Shown here one piece after another: positions 39,833 through 49,600 of a DNA stretch of 64,000 nucleotides. The DNA comes from Streptomyces humidus. Lineage in GTDB: Bacteria; Actinomycetota; Actinomycetes; Streptomycetales; Streptomycetaceae. Under the pieces are notes generated by a model. It was not told where the DNA came from. It did not search any database and worked only from the letters and a program-made list of their open reading frames with translations. The translations under genes and the position numbers were made by a program. The stretch's first letter is position 1, and each line of letters starts with the position of its first letter. The stretch lies in assembly GCF_014649655.1 (NCBI RefSeq), contig NZ_BMTL01000029.1:62001-126000 (forward strand). Reading direction: 5' to 3'.

Positions 39833-41758
39833 ATGCCGTCAGCACGTCCGTCCCGCCGCTCCGTACTGACCGCCGCCGGCGTCACCGCCGCCGCGGCGTC
39901 GCTGCCCGTCGTGGCGGGGCAGCCCGCCGAGGCGGCCGACCGCCCACAGACGAACCTGTCCAGGCTGGTCGACATGCGGTTCGGCATGTTCAACCACTTC
40001 AACATGGGGACGTTCACCGACGAGGAATGGGCCGCGCCCCGCCAGAACCCCGAGCTCTTCTCCCCGGGCAGCGTCGACTGCGGGCAGTGGGCCGCCGCCG
40101 CGAAGGCGGCGCGGATGAGTTACGGCGTGCTCACCACCAAGCACCACGACGGCTTCTGCCTCTGGCCGTCGAAGCACAACGACTACAACGTGTCCAACAG
40201 CGGCTACCGGCAGGACATCGTCGCCCAGTACGTGAAGGCGTTCCGCGAAGCGGGGCTCAGGGTGGGCCTCTACTTCTCGATCTGGGACCGTTCCTACGAC
40301 GTCCAGGGCTTCGACAGCCGGCACGGGGTCGGCGCGGACCAGTACATCGTGCCCTCCGACGTGACGTACGTCCTCGACCAGATCACCGAACTGCTGACGG
40401 ACTACGGCGCCATCGACATGTTCGTCACGGACGGATACGGCTGGCAGATGGGGCAGCAGGCCATCTCCTACCAGCGTGTCCGCGAGCACGTGAAGTCTCT
40501 GCAGCCGGACATCGTGATGATCGACCACGGTGCGCTCTCCGAGCCGTTCCTCGGTGACGCGATCTACTTCGAGGAGCCTCTGGGCGTCACGGCCCCCGAG
40601 GGGAACACCCACGCCGCGCTGCAAGGGCAGACGATCAGCGACGGGTGGTTCTGGCACCCCTCGACGCCGACTGCCGACCCCATCAGCAAGGCGTCGATCC
40701 TCTCCCATCTGGTCGACCTGGAACCGAAGTACACCTCGTTCATCCTGAACTGCCCGCCCAACCGCGACGGGAGACTGGACGACAACATCGTCAGGCGGCT
40801 GGCCGAGGTGGGCGCGGCCTGGCGGCCGGACCGGTCCCGCAGGCCGCTGCCGCCTCAACTGCCGCGCGCCGAGCACCCGGTGACCCCGGTCAGTGCTTAC
40901 GCGACCGGCTTCCACGTCGGCGAAGGGCCGATGAAGGCCATCGACGGCCTGAGCGACAAGGGCTACGAGACCTGCTGGTCCACGTGGTCCCTCGACCTCC
41001 CGCACTCGATCACCGTCGACCTCGGGGGAGTGTGGAGCGGCATCTCCACGCTCGAGTACCTGCCCAAGCAGTGGAACCGCAACAACACCACCGACGGCGA
41101 CATCATCGCGTACGCCATCCACACCGGCACCGACGGCGTCCGCTTCACCAAGGTCGCGGAAGGCATCTGGGCGGGCAGCAGAGCGACGAAGGTCGTCGAG
41201 TGGGCTCCCCGGAACGCGGGCTTCGTACGGATCGAGGTCATGGAGGGCACCGGCGGCTATGTCAACCTCGGTGGCGTCCACATCGGTGGCCGGAGGACGA
41301 AGCCGACGCTCGTCTCGCGAGTGCTGCCGGGGGACGAGACGGTGTACCGGCTGGTGAACCGGGCCGGCGGCAAGGTCGCGGACGTCCTCGACGGCGGTAC
41401 CGCCGACGGCACGGATGTCCGTCAGCAGCCCTGGCGCAACCAGGCGAACCAGCAGTGGACCTTCACCTCCACCGGTGACGGCTACTACAAGATCCGCAGC
41501 GTGGGCAGCGGCAAGCTGCTGGAGGTGGCCGGGCTCTCGCGGGCGGACGGCGGCAACGTCGGCATCTGGTCCGACGACAGTGTCCCCCAGCAGCACTGGG
41601 CGGTGACCCCGACCGGAGACGGCTACCACTACGTCACCAACCGGCTCTCCGGGCTCACCCTGAACGTCGACGACGGCTCGACGGCGGACGGCGCCGACAT
41701 CAACCAGTGGACCTACACCCGCGCGCCGCGCCAGCAGTGGCAGATCGTGGCGGTGTGA
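39833..41758 (+). CDS. Alpha-L-fucosidase (GH29) with C-terminal ricin-type lectin domain
   Basis: 641 aa from ATG at 39833 (GGGAG upstream). Tat signal: MPSARPSRRSVLTAAGVTAA, cleavage near PAEAAD. GH29 barrel: LVDMRFGMFNHFNMGTFTDE, GVLTTKHHDGFCLWPSKHND, LRVGLYFSIWDRSYD and the nucleophile Asp near residue 200 in DMFVTDGYGW, followed by TSFILNCPPNRDGRLDDNIV. Residues about 350-480 form a discoidin-like beta domain (TVDLGGVWSGISTLEYLPKQ, FVRIEVMEGTGGYVNLGGVH). The last ~145 residues are a CBM13/ricin trefoil (NQQWTF, QQHWAV, RQQWQI). Clearly different in sequence from the other GH29, so it is not a recent copy. It removes fucose residues outside the cell. Confidence 0.92.
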   Translation: MPSARPSRRSVLTAAGVTAAAASLPVVAGQPAEAADRPQTNLSRLVDMRFGMFNHFNMGTFTDEEWAAPRQNPELFSPGSVDCGQWAAAAKAARMSYGVLTTKHHDGFCLWPSKHNDYNVSNSGYRQDIVAQYVKAFREAGLRVGLYFSIWDRSYDVQGFDSRHGVGADQYIVPSDVTYVLDQITELLTDYGAIDMFVTDGYGWQMGQQAISYQRVREHVKSLQPDIVMIDHGALSEPFLGDAIYFEEPLGVTAPEGNTHAALQGQTISDGWFWHPSTPTADPISKASILSHLVDLEPKYTSFILNCPPNRDGRLDDNIVRRLAEVGAAWRPDRSRRPLPPQLPRAEHPVTPVSAYATGFHVGEGPMKAIDGLSDKGYETCWSTWSLDLPHSITVDLGGVWSGISTLEYLPKQWNRNNTTDGDIIAYAIHTGTDGVRFTKVAEGIWAGSRATKVVEWAPRNAGFVRIEVMEGTGGYVNLGGVHIGGRRTKPTLVSRVLPGDETVYRLVNRAGGKVADVLDGGTADGTDVRQQPWRNQANQQWTFTSTGDGYYKIRSVGSGKLLEVAGLSRADGGNVGIWSDDSVPQQHWAVTPTGDGYHYVTNRLSGLTLNVDDGSTADGADINQWTYTRAPRQQWQIVAV

Positions 41759-41928
41759 CCGGGGTGTACGGCGGGGCCGGAGCCGACTGACGCGGCGAGG
41801 GAGCAGATGACCCGCATGCGAAAGCCGTGCGAGCCGCGCAGCGGCGGTGTGCCCCGGAAGACCGACGACAGCGACCGGACCCTCCTCGGCGAGGACAGCT
41901 GCCCTCGGGGTCGTCCTGGCGGAGGCCC

Positions 41929-41985
41929 GTGGACACCGACAAGGACGACCTCGGCCGTCAGGTCCGGCTGAGCTTCCCGGGGTGA
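41929..41985 (+). pseudogene. 3' terminal fragment of a YjbQ-family gene
   Basis: Nineteen codons reading VDTDKDDLGRQVRLSFPG then TGA. They match the end of the YjbQ gene at 29452-29508 (VDTNKDNVSRQVRLSFLA) at 48 of 57 bases, counted by eye. The similarity stops upstream, so only the tail of a second copy is left, 12.4 kb from the intact gene. Nothing else of the 41759-42046 interval is recognised. Confidence 0.75.
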
Positions 41986-42046
41986 CCAGGAGCGCATCCG
42001 GCGCCTGACGGTCGTGCCTCCGGTCTCGGCCGGGGGGTCGAGGCCG

Positions 42047-42262
42047 TCAGCGGCGCGGACGCTCCAGCGTGAGGAGCAGACCCTCGACCGCGCCGGGCCC
42101 GATACGGCCCTTGACGTCGGCGGAGGTGATGGCCTTGAGGGCCCAGCCGTCCTCGGCGTGCTTGTTCAGGACCTTCTCCAGCTTGTCGCTGTCGAGTGCG
42201 TCTCCGATCAGTGACTCGCGAAAGGTGACGACCTTGTACTCGAGTGCCTGGGGGTTGCTCAT
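42047..42262 (-). CDS. DUF4177-type small protein
   Basis: 71 aa from ATG at 42262. MSNPQALEYKVVTFRESLIG then DALDSDKLEKVLNKHAEDGW, followed by ALKAITSADVKGRIGPGAVE; this beta-alpha pattern with the EDGW signature is characteristic of DUF4177. No catalytic residues; small soluble protein of unknown function, present singly in many actinobacteria. Convergent with the YjbQ fragment and divergent from the P450 gene; its promoter lies in 42263-42598, which otherwise shows only the P450 promoter below. Confidence 0.8.
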   Translation of the reverse strand: MSNPQALEYKVVTFRESLIGDALDSDKLEKVLNKHAEDGWALKAITSADVKGRIGPGAVEGLLLTLERPRR

Positions 42263-42503
42263 GTCTGGGGGCCTTCCCGTGCATGGAACTGGCTGACGGA
42301 ACCGGTACCAGCCAACCACCGAACCGCGTCGCCGCGCGCGGCGGGGTCGCTCCCCATGGGACGGGGCCGGCCGGTTCCCCGGCGGCGGACGGGGGCGCAA
42401 GCGACGGGATGCGGGGGTGCCGGGAGATGCCGCTCGCCGCGGGTATCGGGCACGGGTGTGAGCGTGGGCACGGCGCCGGGGAGTCCTGAGCGGTCCCCCG
42501 TAG

Positions 42504-42532
42504 TTCACGCCGGGCCCGGCCTGGGATAAGGT
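42504..42532 (+). promoter_or_regulatory. Candidate promoter of the P450 gene (TTCACG-17-TAAGGT)
   Basis: -35-like TTCACG (42504-42509) and -10 TAAGGT (42527-42532) separated by 17 bases, about 67 bases upstream of the ATG at 42599. Spacing is optimal but the -35 deviates from TTGACA. Confidence 0.45.
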
Positions 42533-42598
42533 CCCCCCGGTTCCGGCTACCGATCGAAGACGCGTCGGTACGGGGAGTGTCGGAGGGGCGGCGAGGCG

Positions 42599-43999
42599 AT
42601 GGAATCCCAGGTGGGCGACGGCAGATCCGTGGACCTGGAGGGTGCGCGGTTGGAGACGTTGACGCTCGAACCGCTGCTGACCCGGGACTACGAGACCCGT
42701 CCCGCGCTCGTGTACGAGCGGTTGCGCCAACGCCATGGCCCGGTCGCGCCGGTCGATCTCCTCGGGGTGCCCGCCTGGCTCGTGCTGGGCTACCGCGAGG
42801 CGCTCGACGTGCTCCAGGACGACGCCGGATGGCCGAAGGGCCTGGAGAACTGGCGGGCCCGCACGGACGGCGAGGTGCCGGCCGACTGGCCGCTCGGACC
42901 GTCCCTGGAGGTCAACCACGTGCTGATCCAGGGCGGCCCCGGTTACCGTCCGTTGCGCCAGGCGTGGGACGCGGCTCTCAAGCCGTTCCAGGACCCGCGT
43001 CACGCGCAGGCCAAGCGGCTGAAGAGCGCCGTCACCGCCTACGCCGACGAACTCATCAGCCTCGTGGGACAGGCGGGCGGTACGGGCCTGGCGGACCTGT
43101 CCGCCCAGTTCGCGCGTCCGCTGCCGCTGATGGTGGCCAGCCGTCTGCTCGGCTTCCCCGGTTCGCAGGGCGACGACGCCCTGATGGACATGTGGCGGGT
43201 GCTGGACGCCGGGCCGGACGCCGAACCCGCACTGGAGCGGCTGCTGGCGGCCCTGGCGGAACTGGCGGCGGTGAAGCTGAAGAAGCCGGGGGACGACTTC
43301 CCCTCCTACCTTCTCGCGGCGCACCCCGAGCTCACCCTGGACGAGTTGGCCCGTGAACTGTTCATGCTGCTGGGCATGACCTCCGACCACGTGGGGATCC
43401 TCATCTCCAACACGGTGGTCGAGGTCATCTCCGGGGAGGGCGGCGTGCGGGCCAGTCTGTCCGCCGGGATGGTCAGGGAGAGCATGAACCGGGTGGTCAT
43501 GCGCAAGCCGCCGCTGGTGAACTTCGTGCCGCGCTTCGCGGCGAAGGACACGCCGCTCGGCAACTACACGATCCGGGCCGGGGATCCGGTGTGGGTCTCC
43601 TCCGCGGCGGCGCACGCAGACCCGCTCTTCGCCGGCAACGTGTGCCCGAGCACCACGGTCAGCACCCGCGCACACCTGTCGTGGGGCGCGGGCCTGCGTC
43701 AGTGCCCGGCGCGCGAACTCGCCTCGACGGTCGCGGCGGTCGGCGTGGGCCGGCTGTTCGAGCGGTTCGCCGAACTGGAGCTCGCCCTGCCCGCCGACCA
43801 ACTGCCCTGGCGCTCCTCCCCGTTCATGCGGGGCCTGCGCTCACTGCCGGTGCGGTACGAACTCGCGGCGATGCCGGCCGAGCCGTCGGCGCACGCCGAG
43901 ACCACGGAGTCGGCCGAGACGGCGTTGCCGGACCCGGCCGTCCGGCAGCGCTCCTCGCTGTGGCGCTATCTGACGGGCCTGATCGGCGTCGGCCGCTGA
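42599..43999 (+). CDS. Cytochrome P450 lacking the EXXR motif (CYP157-like)
   Basis: 466 aa; GGAGGGG upstream. The fold is recognisable from VLIQGGPGYRPLRQAWDAAL, the I helix LFMLLGMTSDHVGILI, the region LGNYTIRAGDPVWVSSAAAH, and the haem segment LSWGAGLRQCPARELAS with the thiolate Cys near residue 368. Where K-helix EXXR should stand, the text is NRVVMRKPP, so both Glu and Arg are missing; the haem segment has CPAR instead of CxG. Loss of EXXR is known for CYP157, the P450 family of conservons. The I helix also lacks the usual AGxET. Probably a folded, perhaps non-oxygenase P450; substrate unknown. No ferredoxin gene is adjacent. Confidence 0.85.
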   Translation: MESQVGDGRSVDLEGARLETLTLEPLLTRDYETRPALVYERLRQRHGPVAPVDLLGVPAWLVLGYREALDVLQDDAGWPKGLENWRARTDGEVPADWPLGPSLEVNHVLIQGGPGYRPLRQAWDAALKPFQDPRHAQAKRLKSAVTAYADELISLVGQAGGTGLADLSAQFARPLPLMVASRLLGFPGSQGDDALMDMWRVLDAGPDAEPALERLLAALAELAAVKLKKPGDDFPSYLLAAHPELTLDELARELFMLLGMTSDHVGILISNTVVEVISGEGGVRASLSAGMVRESMNRVVMRKPPLVNFVPRFAAKDTPLGNYTIRAGDPVWVSSAAAHADPLFAGNVCPSTTVSTRAHLSWGAGLRQCPARELASTVAAVGVGRLFERFAELELALPADQLPWRSSPFMRGLRSLPVRYELAAMPAEPSAHAETTESAETALPDPAVRQRSSLWRYLTGLIGVGR

Positions 44000-44101
44000 C
44001 CCTGCCGACGCCCTGGAAGGGATGCGATTCCCGGGCCCGCCGCGACCTGCCCGCCCGGGCCTCGAAGGCATCGTGCCCGGACGCGCACGGTCAGCGGATG
44101 C

Positions 44102-44656
44102 TCAGCCCATGCTCTTCGAGCCGTCCAGGGCCTCACGGATGATGTCGGCGTGCCCGGCGTGCTGGGCGGTCTCCGCGACGATGTGCAGCAGAACCCGGCG
44201 GGCGGACCACTGCGCGCCCGGCTCGAACCACGGAGCCGACGGCAGCGGGTGCGCCGCGTCCAGGTCGGGGAGGGACGCGACCAGCGCGTCGGTGCGGTCG
44301 GCCACCTGCTCGTATTCCTTGAGCACGTCCGCCAGCGCCTCGCCGGGCAGCATCCGGAACTCGTCGGCACGCGCGGCGAAGTCGGCTTCCGTCATGGCGC
44401 TGAAGTCGCCCAGGGCCGAGGGGCCTTCGAGGATGAAGTCCGCCCAGCCTCGTTCGGTCGCGCTCACGTGCTTGATCAGCCCGCCGACGCACAGCTCGCT
44501 GACCGTGGTCCGCTGCCCGGCCTGCTCGTCGGTGAGGTCGCGGGCGGTGAAGCGCAGGAAGTGCCGCTGCTTGGCGAGAGCCTCCAACAGGTCCGCGCGC
44601 TCGCGGCTGACGGTCGGCGCTGCGGCGGTCTCGTCGTTAGTGATGCGCTTGCTCAT
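44102..44656 (-). CDS. DinB family protein (DUF664)
   Basis: 184 aa from ATG at 44656. Four-helix DinB-like protein: LLEALAKQRHFLRFTARDLT, VSELCVGGLIKHVSATERGW, VLLHIVAETAQHAGHADIIR. The three His (LIKH, LLH and AGHAD) can bind a metal; such proteins include bacillithiol- and mycothiol-dependent transferases of the same fold. Actinobacterial DUF664 members are plausible mycothiol-dependent detoxification enzymes, but nothing in the neighbourhood shows the substrate. Convergent with the P450 gene. Confidence 0.88.
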   Translation of the reverse strand: MSKRITNDETAAAPTVSRERADLLEALAKQRHFLRFTARDLTDEQAGQRTTVSELCVGGLIKHVSATERGWADFILEGPSALGDFSAMTEADFAARADEFRMLPGEALADVLKEYEQVADRTDALVASLPDLDAAHPLPSAPWFEPGAQWSARRVLLHIVAETAQHAGHADIIREALDGSKSMG

Positions 44657-44778
44657 GGGTCGCCTTCTTCCGTGAATGCTGTTCAGCGGTCGTAGGACCA
44701 CCGTAGAAGCGATAGAGGCCAGATCCTGACCTACTGGGCCGGGCGGCGACCTCGTTCAGGGGAACTCCGTCAACACCG

Positions 44779-46602
44779 TCAGCCCTGCTTCGCCGCACCC
44801 CACGCCGCGGCGCACAGGGCCCGTTCGGCCTCCTCGGTGTACAGCGACGAGGCCAGCCAGGCCCGGGCGAAGCGGTCCGTGTCGGCCGGGAGCAGACGGC
44901 CGAAGGCATCACGGGACCGGTCCGCCGCGGCCGCGTGCAGTTCGTCGAGGAGCTCGGCCGCGGTGCCCATGCCGACACGACGCAGACGCGCGCCGTCGCC
45001 GGCGGCGACGCCCGGAAAGGCCAGCACGCGGCGGCCGCCGGAGACGGCCTGGTGCACCCGGCGGCGCAGAAGGTGCAGCGGGGCCTCGTCCACCGCGCGG
45101 ACCGCGACGGACGCGCCCGTCGCCGTGGGCAGGTCCGCGTGCTGGAGACGATCCAGTCCCAGGTCGACCCGGGCGCCGGGGTCGGCCGGGTGTTCGGCGG
45201 CGAGCAGCAGCGCACGTGGCAGCGGCCCCGGCACGAGCCGGGCCACGATCCGCAGCCGACTGCCCCGGGCGGCGGCCAGCAGACGGAGGTTGTCGCGGTA
45301 CGGGAGCGCCGGGTCCTGGTGAGCCGTCGCGAGTCGCAGTGTCAGGCCGGCGCAGTCGGCCAGCAGGCAGTCGCCCGTCGCCTCACGGACCGTGCCCGCC
45401 AGGGTGACGTCCAGGAACAGCAGGTCATGGCCGCCGTGGAGAGCCCGGGCGACCTGCTCGGCGACGGGAGCGGTCCACAGCCGGCCGAGCGGCTCGGCGC
45501 TCCAGGCGGCGCCGCCGGCGCGCACCGCCCGCACCCCGGCCCCCGCGCCCAGCCGGCCGGTCGGGGACACGGTGGCGCCGGAGACCGCGAGCCCGGCGCG
45601 CGACAGTTCACGGTGCGTCAGGGCGGTGTCGCCGATGCGGACGGCGCGGTCGGCGGCGGCCGTCGCCCGGCCGGGACCGCCCGGCGCCACGTCGGAGACC
45701 GTGTACAGGCGGCCTTCGGCGTCCGCGGTCCAGGTGACGGCGCCCGCGTACCCGGTAGCCGTGAGGACGGGTTCCGAGAAGAGCCCGTACAGGCGCAGAG
45801 AGCCGTCCGGAGCGTAGGGCTGCCGTACCGTGCCGCGCAGTTCGGCCAGCTCCGCGCCGCGCGCCGCCGGCAGCCGGTGGGCCACGCCGAGGGCGGCACG
45901 CAGGGCTTCGACCAGATCGGGCAGCCGGTGCGCGGGGTCGGCGGAGCGGGCCGCGCGCACCCCGTTGACGACGGAGACCGCCGACGCGGCGGCCCGGGGG
46001 AGCCCCGCGAGCCGTGCGGTGTGCGCGGCGCGCAGGAGTTCCGCCTGGAGCACGGCGCCGGACCCGTCCGCGCCGGCCTCGAGCACGGCGGCGGCCGCGT
46101 CGAACACGCCTCGTGCGGCGACGAGTTGCCCCGGATCAGGGCTTTCGTCCGCCGGCCGTCCCGGCACGCCTCCATGCCCGGCGCTCCCCTCCTGGACAGA
46201 GGCATAGGCAGCAGACGTAGAAGCAGTCGCAGTCGCAGCTGCGGACGCAGTCGCGGACGAGGACGGATGTGTGGGCGTGGGCGCGTGCCCGGGAGAGTCG
46301 GCAGGGCCGGCGTCGGCGACCGGCGCGGCCGAGGCCGCCGCCGCGCGGTGCAGACAGTCGGGGGCGAGCAGGCACCCGCAGCGGATCGCGTCCGCACTCG
46401 TCACCGAGCCGCCCACGACGTGCAGCTCGAGCTCGGTGTCGTCGTCGAGGGCGATCCGTACCGTGTCGCCCTCGCGGACCACCGGACGGGCCGCCAGCTT
46501 GGCGACTCCCGCGTCCAGCCGCTTGCGCAGCCGGGGAGACAGCGCCTCGACGAGTCCGGCCGTGACGGACGGCGCGACCGGCGGCAACAGGTCCTGGCTC
46601 AT
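44779..46602 (-). CDS. SWIM zinc-finger family protein of the MoxR-VWA operon
   Basis: 607 aa from ATG at 46602, overlapping the VWA stop by 4 bases. Near residues 74-84 IRCGCLLAPDCLH gives CxC and CxH, a SWIM zinc finger, followed by a long Ala/Ser/Thr/Pro-rich disordered linker (TASAAATATASTSAAYASVQ). From about residue 150 it is an Ala/Leu-rich folded part with repeated beta/alpha pieces and no catalytic motif known to me (RQPYAPDGSLRLYGLFSEPV, HGGHDLLFLDVTLAGTVREA). In E. coli the corresponding gene is yehQ. It is the last gene of the operon; its role is probably substrate recognition. Unrelated to the other SWIM protein near 2 kb except in the motif. Confidence 0.88.
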   Translation of the reverse strand: MSQDLLPPVAPSVTAGLVEALSPRLRKRLDAGVAKLAARPVVREGDTVRIALDDDTELELHVVGGSVTSADAIRCGCLLAPDCLHRAAAASAAPVADAGPADSPGHAPTPTHPSSSATASAAATATASTSAAYASVQEGSAGHGGVPGRPADESPDPGQLVAARGVFDAAAAVLEAGADGSGAVLQAELLRAAHTARLAGLPRAAASAVSVVNGVRAARSADPAHRLPDLVEALRAALGVAHRLPAARGAELAELRGTVRQPYAPDGSLRLYGLFSEPVLTATGYAGAVTWTADAEGRLYTVSDVAPGGPGRATAAADRAVRIGDTALTHRELSRAGLAVSGATVSPTGRLGAGAGVRAVRAGGAAWSAEPLGRLWTAPVAEQVARALHGGHDLLFLDVTLAGTVREATGDCLLADCAGLTLRLATAHQDPALPYRDNLRLLAAARGSRLRIVARLVPGPLPRALLLAAEHPADPGARVDLGLDRLQHADLPTATGASVAVRAVDEAPLHLLRRRVHQAVSGGRRVLAFPGVAAGDGARLRRVGMGTAAELLDELHAAAADRSRDAFGRLLPADTDRFARAWLASSLYTEEAERALCAAAWGAAKQG

Positions 46603-49600
46603 GCGATCTTCTCCCCTACCCAGCGGGCGAGTTCGAGTGGGCTGAGAGCGGCGACGGGCATCCCGGCGGCGACGAGCCGACCCGCGACGCCCGTGGAGTA
46701 GCGCGGCCGGCCGGAGTCGTCGAGGCTCGCGCACCCCAGTACATGGCAGCCCGCCCCGACCAGCGCCCGCACCTCGGCGAGCAGTCCGCCGAGCGGGTAG
46801 CCCTCCTCGAAGTCGCTGACGACCACCACCAGCGTCCGCGACGGCACGGTGACCAGTTCGCGGGCGTGCCGCAGCCCCGCCGCGATGTGCGTGCCCCCGC
46901 CGACGCTGACCTCCAGCAGCAACGACAACGGATCCTCGACGTGCCCGGTGAGGTCGATGACCTCGGTGGAGAAGGCCAGGAAATGGGTGGACAGGGTCGG
47001 CACCCCGGCGAGCACCGAGGCGGTGAGCGCCGCCCACACGGTGGACGCTTCCATGGACCCCGACACGTCGGTCACCAGGATGAGCCGCCAGTCGGCCGAC
47101 CGCCGCGCCCGCGCACGGAACACCGGGCGCTCCGGGATGACCCGGACCGTGCCGTCCGGGCCCCGCCGCGCGGTCGCAAGGTTGGCGCGCAGGGTGCGGG
47201 GCAGATCCAGGCCGCCGCCCGGACGCCTGCTGGGCCGCGGCAGCGCCGTGCCGTGCAGGGCGGGGCGCAGCCGGGTGGCCAGCTGCCGGGTCAGGGCCTC
47301 GACCAGCCGGCGTACGAGCGGGCGCAGCGCGGCCAGCCGGGCCTCGGGCAGCCCGCCCGCGTGCCGCAGCACCGTGCGCAGCAGATCCACCGAGGGACGC
47401 ACACTGTCGGGGTCCAGCTCCGCGAGCACGTCGTCGCGGCCCGACGCCGCGGCCGCCGCCAGCACCTCCTCCCGGATGCCGGGCCCGAAGAGCGCGGCCA
47501 GCTCCTGCGACCACTCGCGCACCCCCGGATACGGCACGTCGCGGCCCCCGACGGCCCCCCGGCCCGAGAGGTCCCCCCGGCTGCCCTCGCCGCGTCCGCT
47601 GCCGTACAGCTCGTCCAGGGCCGTGGCCAACGAGCGGGCGGACGGCGGGAGGCGGTCGGCGCGCCGCCCCAGGACGAGCCGCCAGCGGTCGGCGGGCGCG
47701 AGGAGAAGCTCCTCCACCGCGTTCGCTCCCGCGTTCACGTCCGCCTTGCCTCCCACCGTCCCTCCTGGGCTCTCTCCCGGGTGCTCTCCTGGGCTTCCTC
47801 CCAGGTCCTTCCCCTGCTCGGCTCGGAAGCCGTCCTCGGTGGCGCCGGCCGCGTGCGGGGCGGCGGGCGCAGGGGCGGGCGAAGGCCCGTTCGGCGTGGG
47901 TCGGCCGGGCCCGGGTTCCGTGAACGCGGGCAGGGCGGACGCGGGTTCCGTCACGGCGGGTCGGAGCGGTGCGGGTTCGTCGACACCGCGCGAGGGCAGC
48001 AGTCCGAGCGACCGCAGCGCGGCGCGGGCCGTCAGGTCCGCCCCCGCCCAGGCGGCGAGGGCGGCCGGGTCGAGGCCGTCGGTGTCGGCCACGCGCGCGA
48101 GTCCCAGGCGCTCCTCCACGGACGCCAGCAGGCGGTCACGGGCCGCCGGGCTGAGGGTGTCGAAACCGCCCCGCAGCGCCGGCAGCCGGTCCAGGAACTG
48201 CCGGTCGGGCAGCTCCGACACGCGGTCGAGCAGCGGCTCCAGCGCCGGCGCCGCGGCCTCCAGCAGCGGGCCGGCCGCGGTCAGCAGTCCGCTCAGCCGG
48301 GCGGTCAGACCCGACCGGGAGCCGGCGTCGACCGCGCCGTCCACCCAGGACGCCACCCGGTCTCCGAAGACCCCGGCGTCCTCCTGGCCCAGCAGCACCC
48401 GGACGGCTCCTGCGGCTCCGCGCATCAGCGGGGAGCCGTCGGCGGCCAGCCGCGCGAGGGCGTCGGCGAGCCGGACGCCGCCGAACAGGTCGGCGCGGTG
48501 CGCCAGTTCGAGCAGGGCGTGCGCGTCGGCCGGGTCCTCGGAACCGGTCAGGCCGTCCACCTGGCGCACAGCCGCCGCGGTGAGCAGTTCGGCGACGGCC
48601 GTCGCCCGGGCCGCCCGTCCGGCGTCGGGGCCCAGTCCTGCCACATGACCGGCCCGCAGCCGGTCGGACAGGGCGAGCGCGGCGAGCAGTTCGGGCAGGG
48701 AGCCGGCCTGCGGCACCACCTCGGCGACCTCGTCGAGCCGCTCGTCGGTGAGCGCCTCGAGTCCGCACTCAGCGGCCTCCGCGAGTCCCGACAGGACCTG
48801 TGCGGCCGTCGGACCGCCCTCCCCCAGCTCCGCGTGTCGCCGTTCCCGCAGCACGCCCTCGGCGGCCTGGGCCGGGGTGACGCCGCGTACCCCGGCGGCG
48901 GTCAGCACGGCCACCGTGGCGGGCGTCCAGCGCGCCTCCCAGCGGGAGGTGAGCGCCTGGGCTCCGCCCGCGCCGACGACCTCCTTCGGCTCCCCGTACG
49001 GCACCCCGCACACCGTCAGCCTGCGCAGCAGCAGTTCGCGGCGCCGGTCCAGGTCGGATCGCAGGGGGTCGAGCCGGAGCTCCCGGACGGCGCCCGAGGA
49101 GCTCTCCGGTCCCGGCAGCCCCAGCGCGGCGACCTCAGCTTCGACCGCCGGGGCGAGCCCGCTGCGCGGCGCGTCCGGGGCCGGTCGTCCGGTGCGTGTG
49201 CCGATCAGCACCCGTTCCATCGCCCGTGCGACCGCCCGGCCCCGCCCGTACGGCTCGCCCTGGGCGAGGACCGTCTGCACCGCCTCGACCAACTCGCCCC
49301 GGCCCGCCGCGGGCAGCCCGCGCAATCGCGCCAGGTCCGAGGCGAGCCGAATGATCTCGCGCGCGTCGGCCGGCCCGGACGGATGCCCCAGACCCCGCAG
49401 TTCCGCGCACACCCGCACGGCCGACCGCGTCAGCGCCTCTTCCAGCGCGGCGGGGTCGCCGGCGGCCCGGAGCACCATGTCCTGCCACTCCGGGTCCCGG
49501 ATGCCGGCCGGATACCCGGAACGCTCGTCCAACAGGTGGTAGGCGTAGGGGATCAGGGAGGTGACCCAGGACACCCGTCGCGTCGCGACGGCGTCGGGCC

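Noticed and set aside
42599..43999. P450 as part of a conservon
   Set aside because: Adjacent genes are DUF4177 and DinB; no kinase, roadblock, DUF742 or GTPase gene is next to it. The conservon fragments at 10-12.5 kb are 30 kb away.
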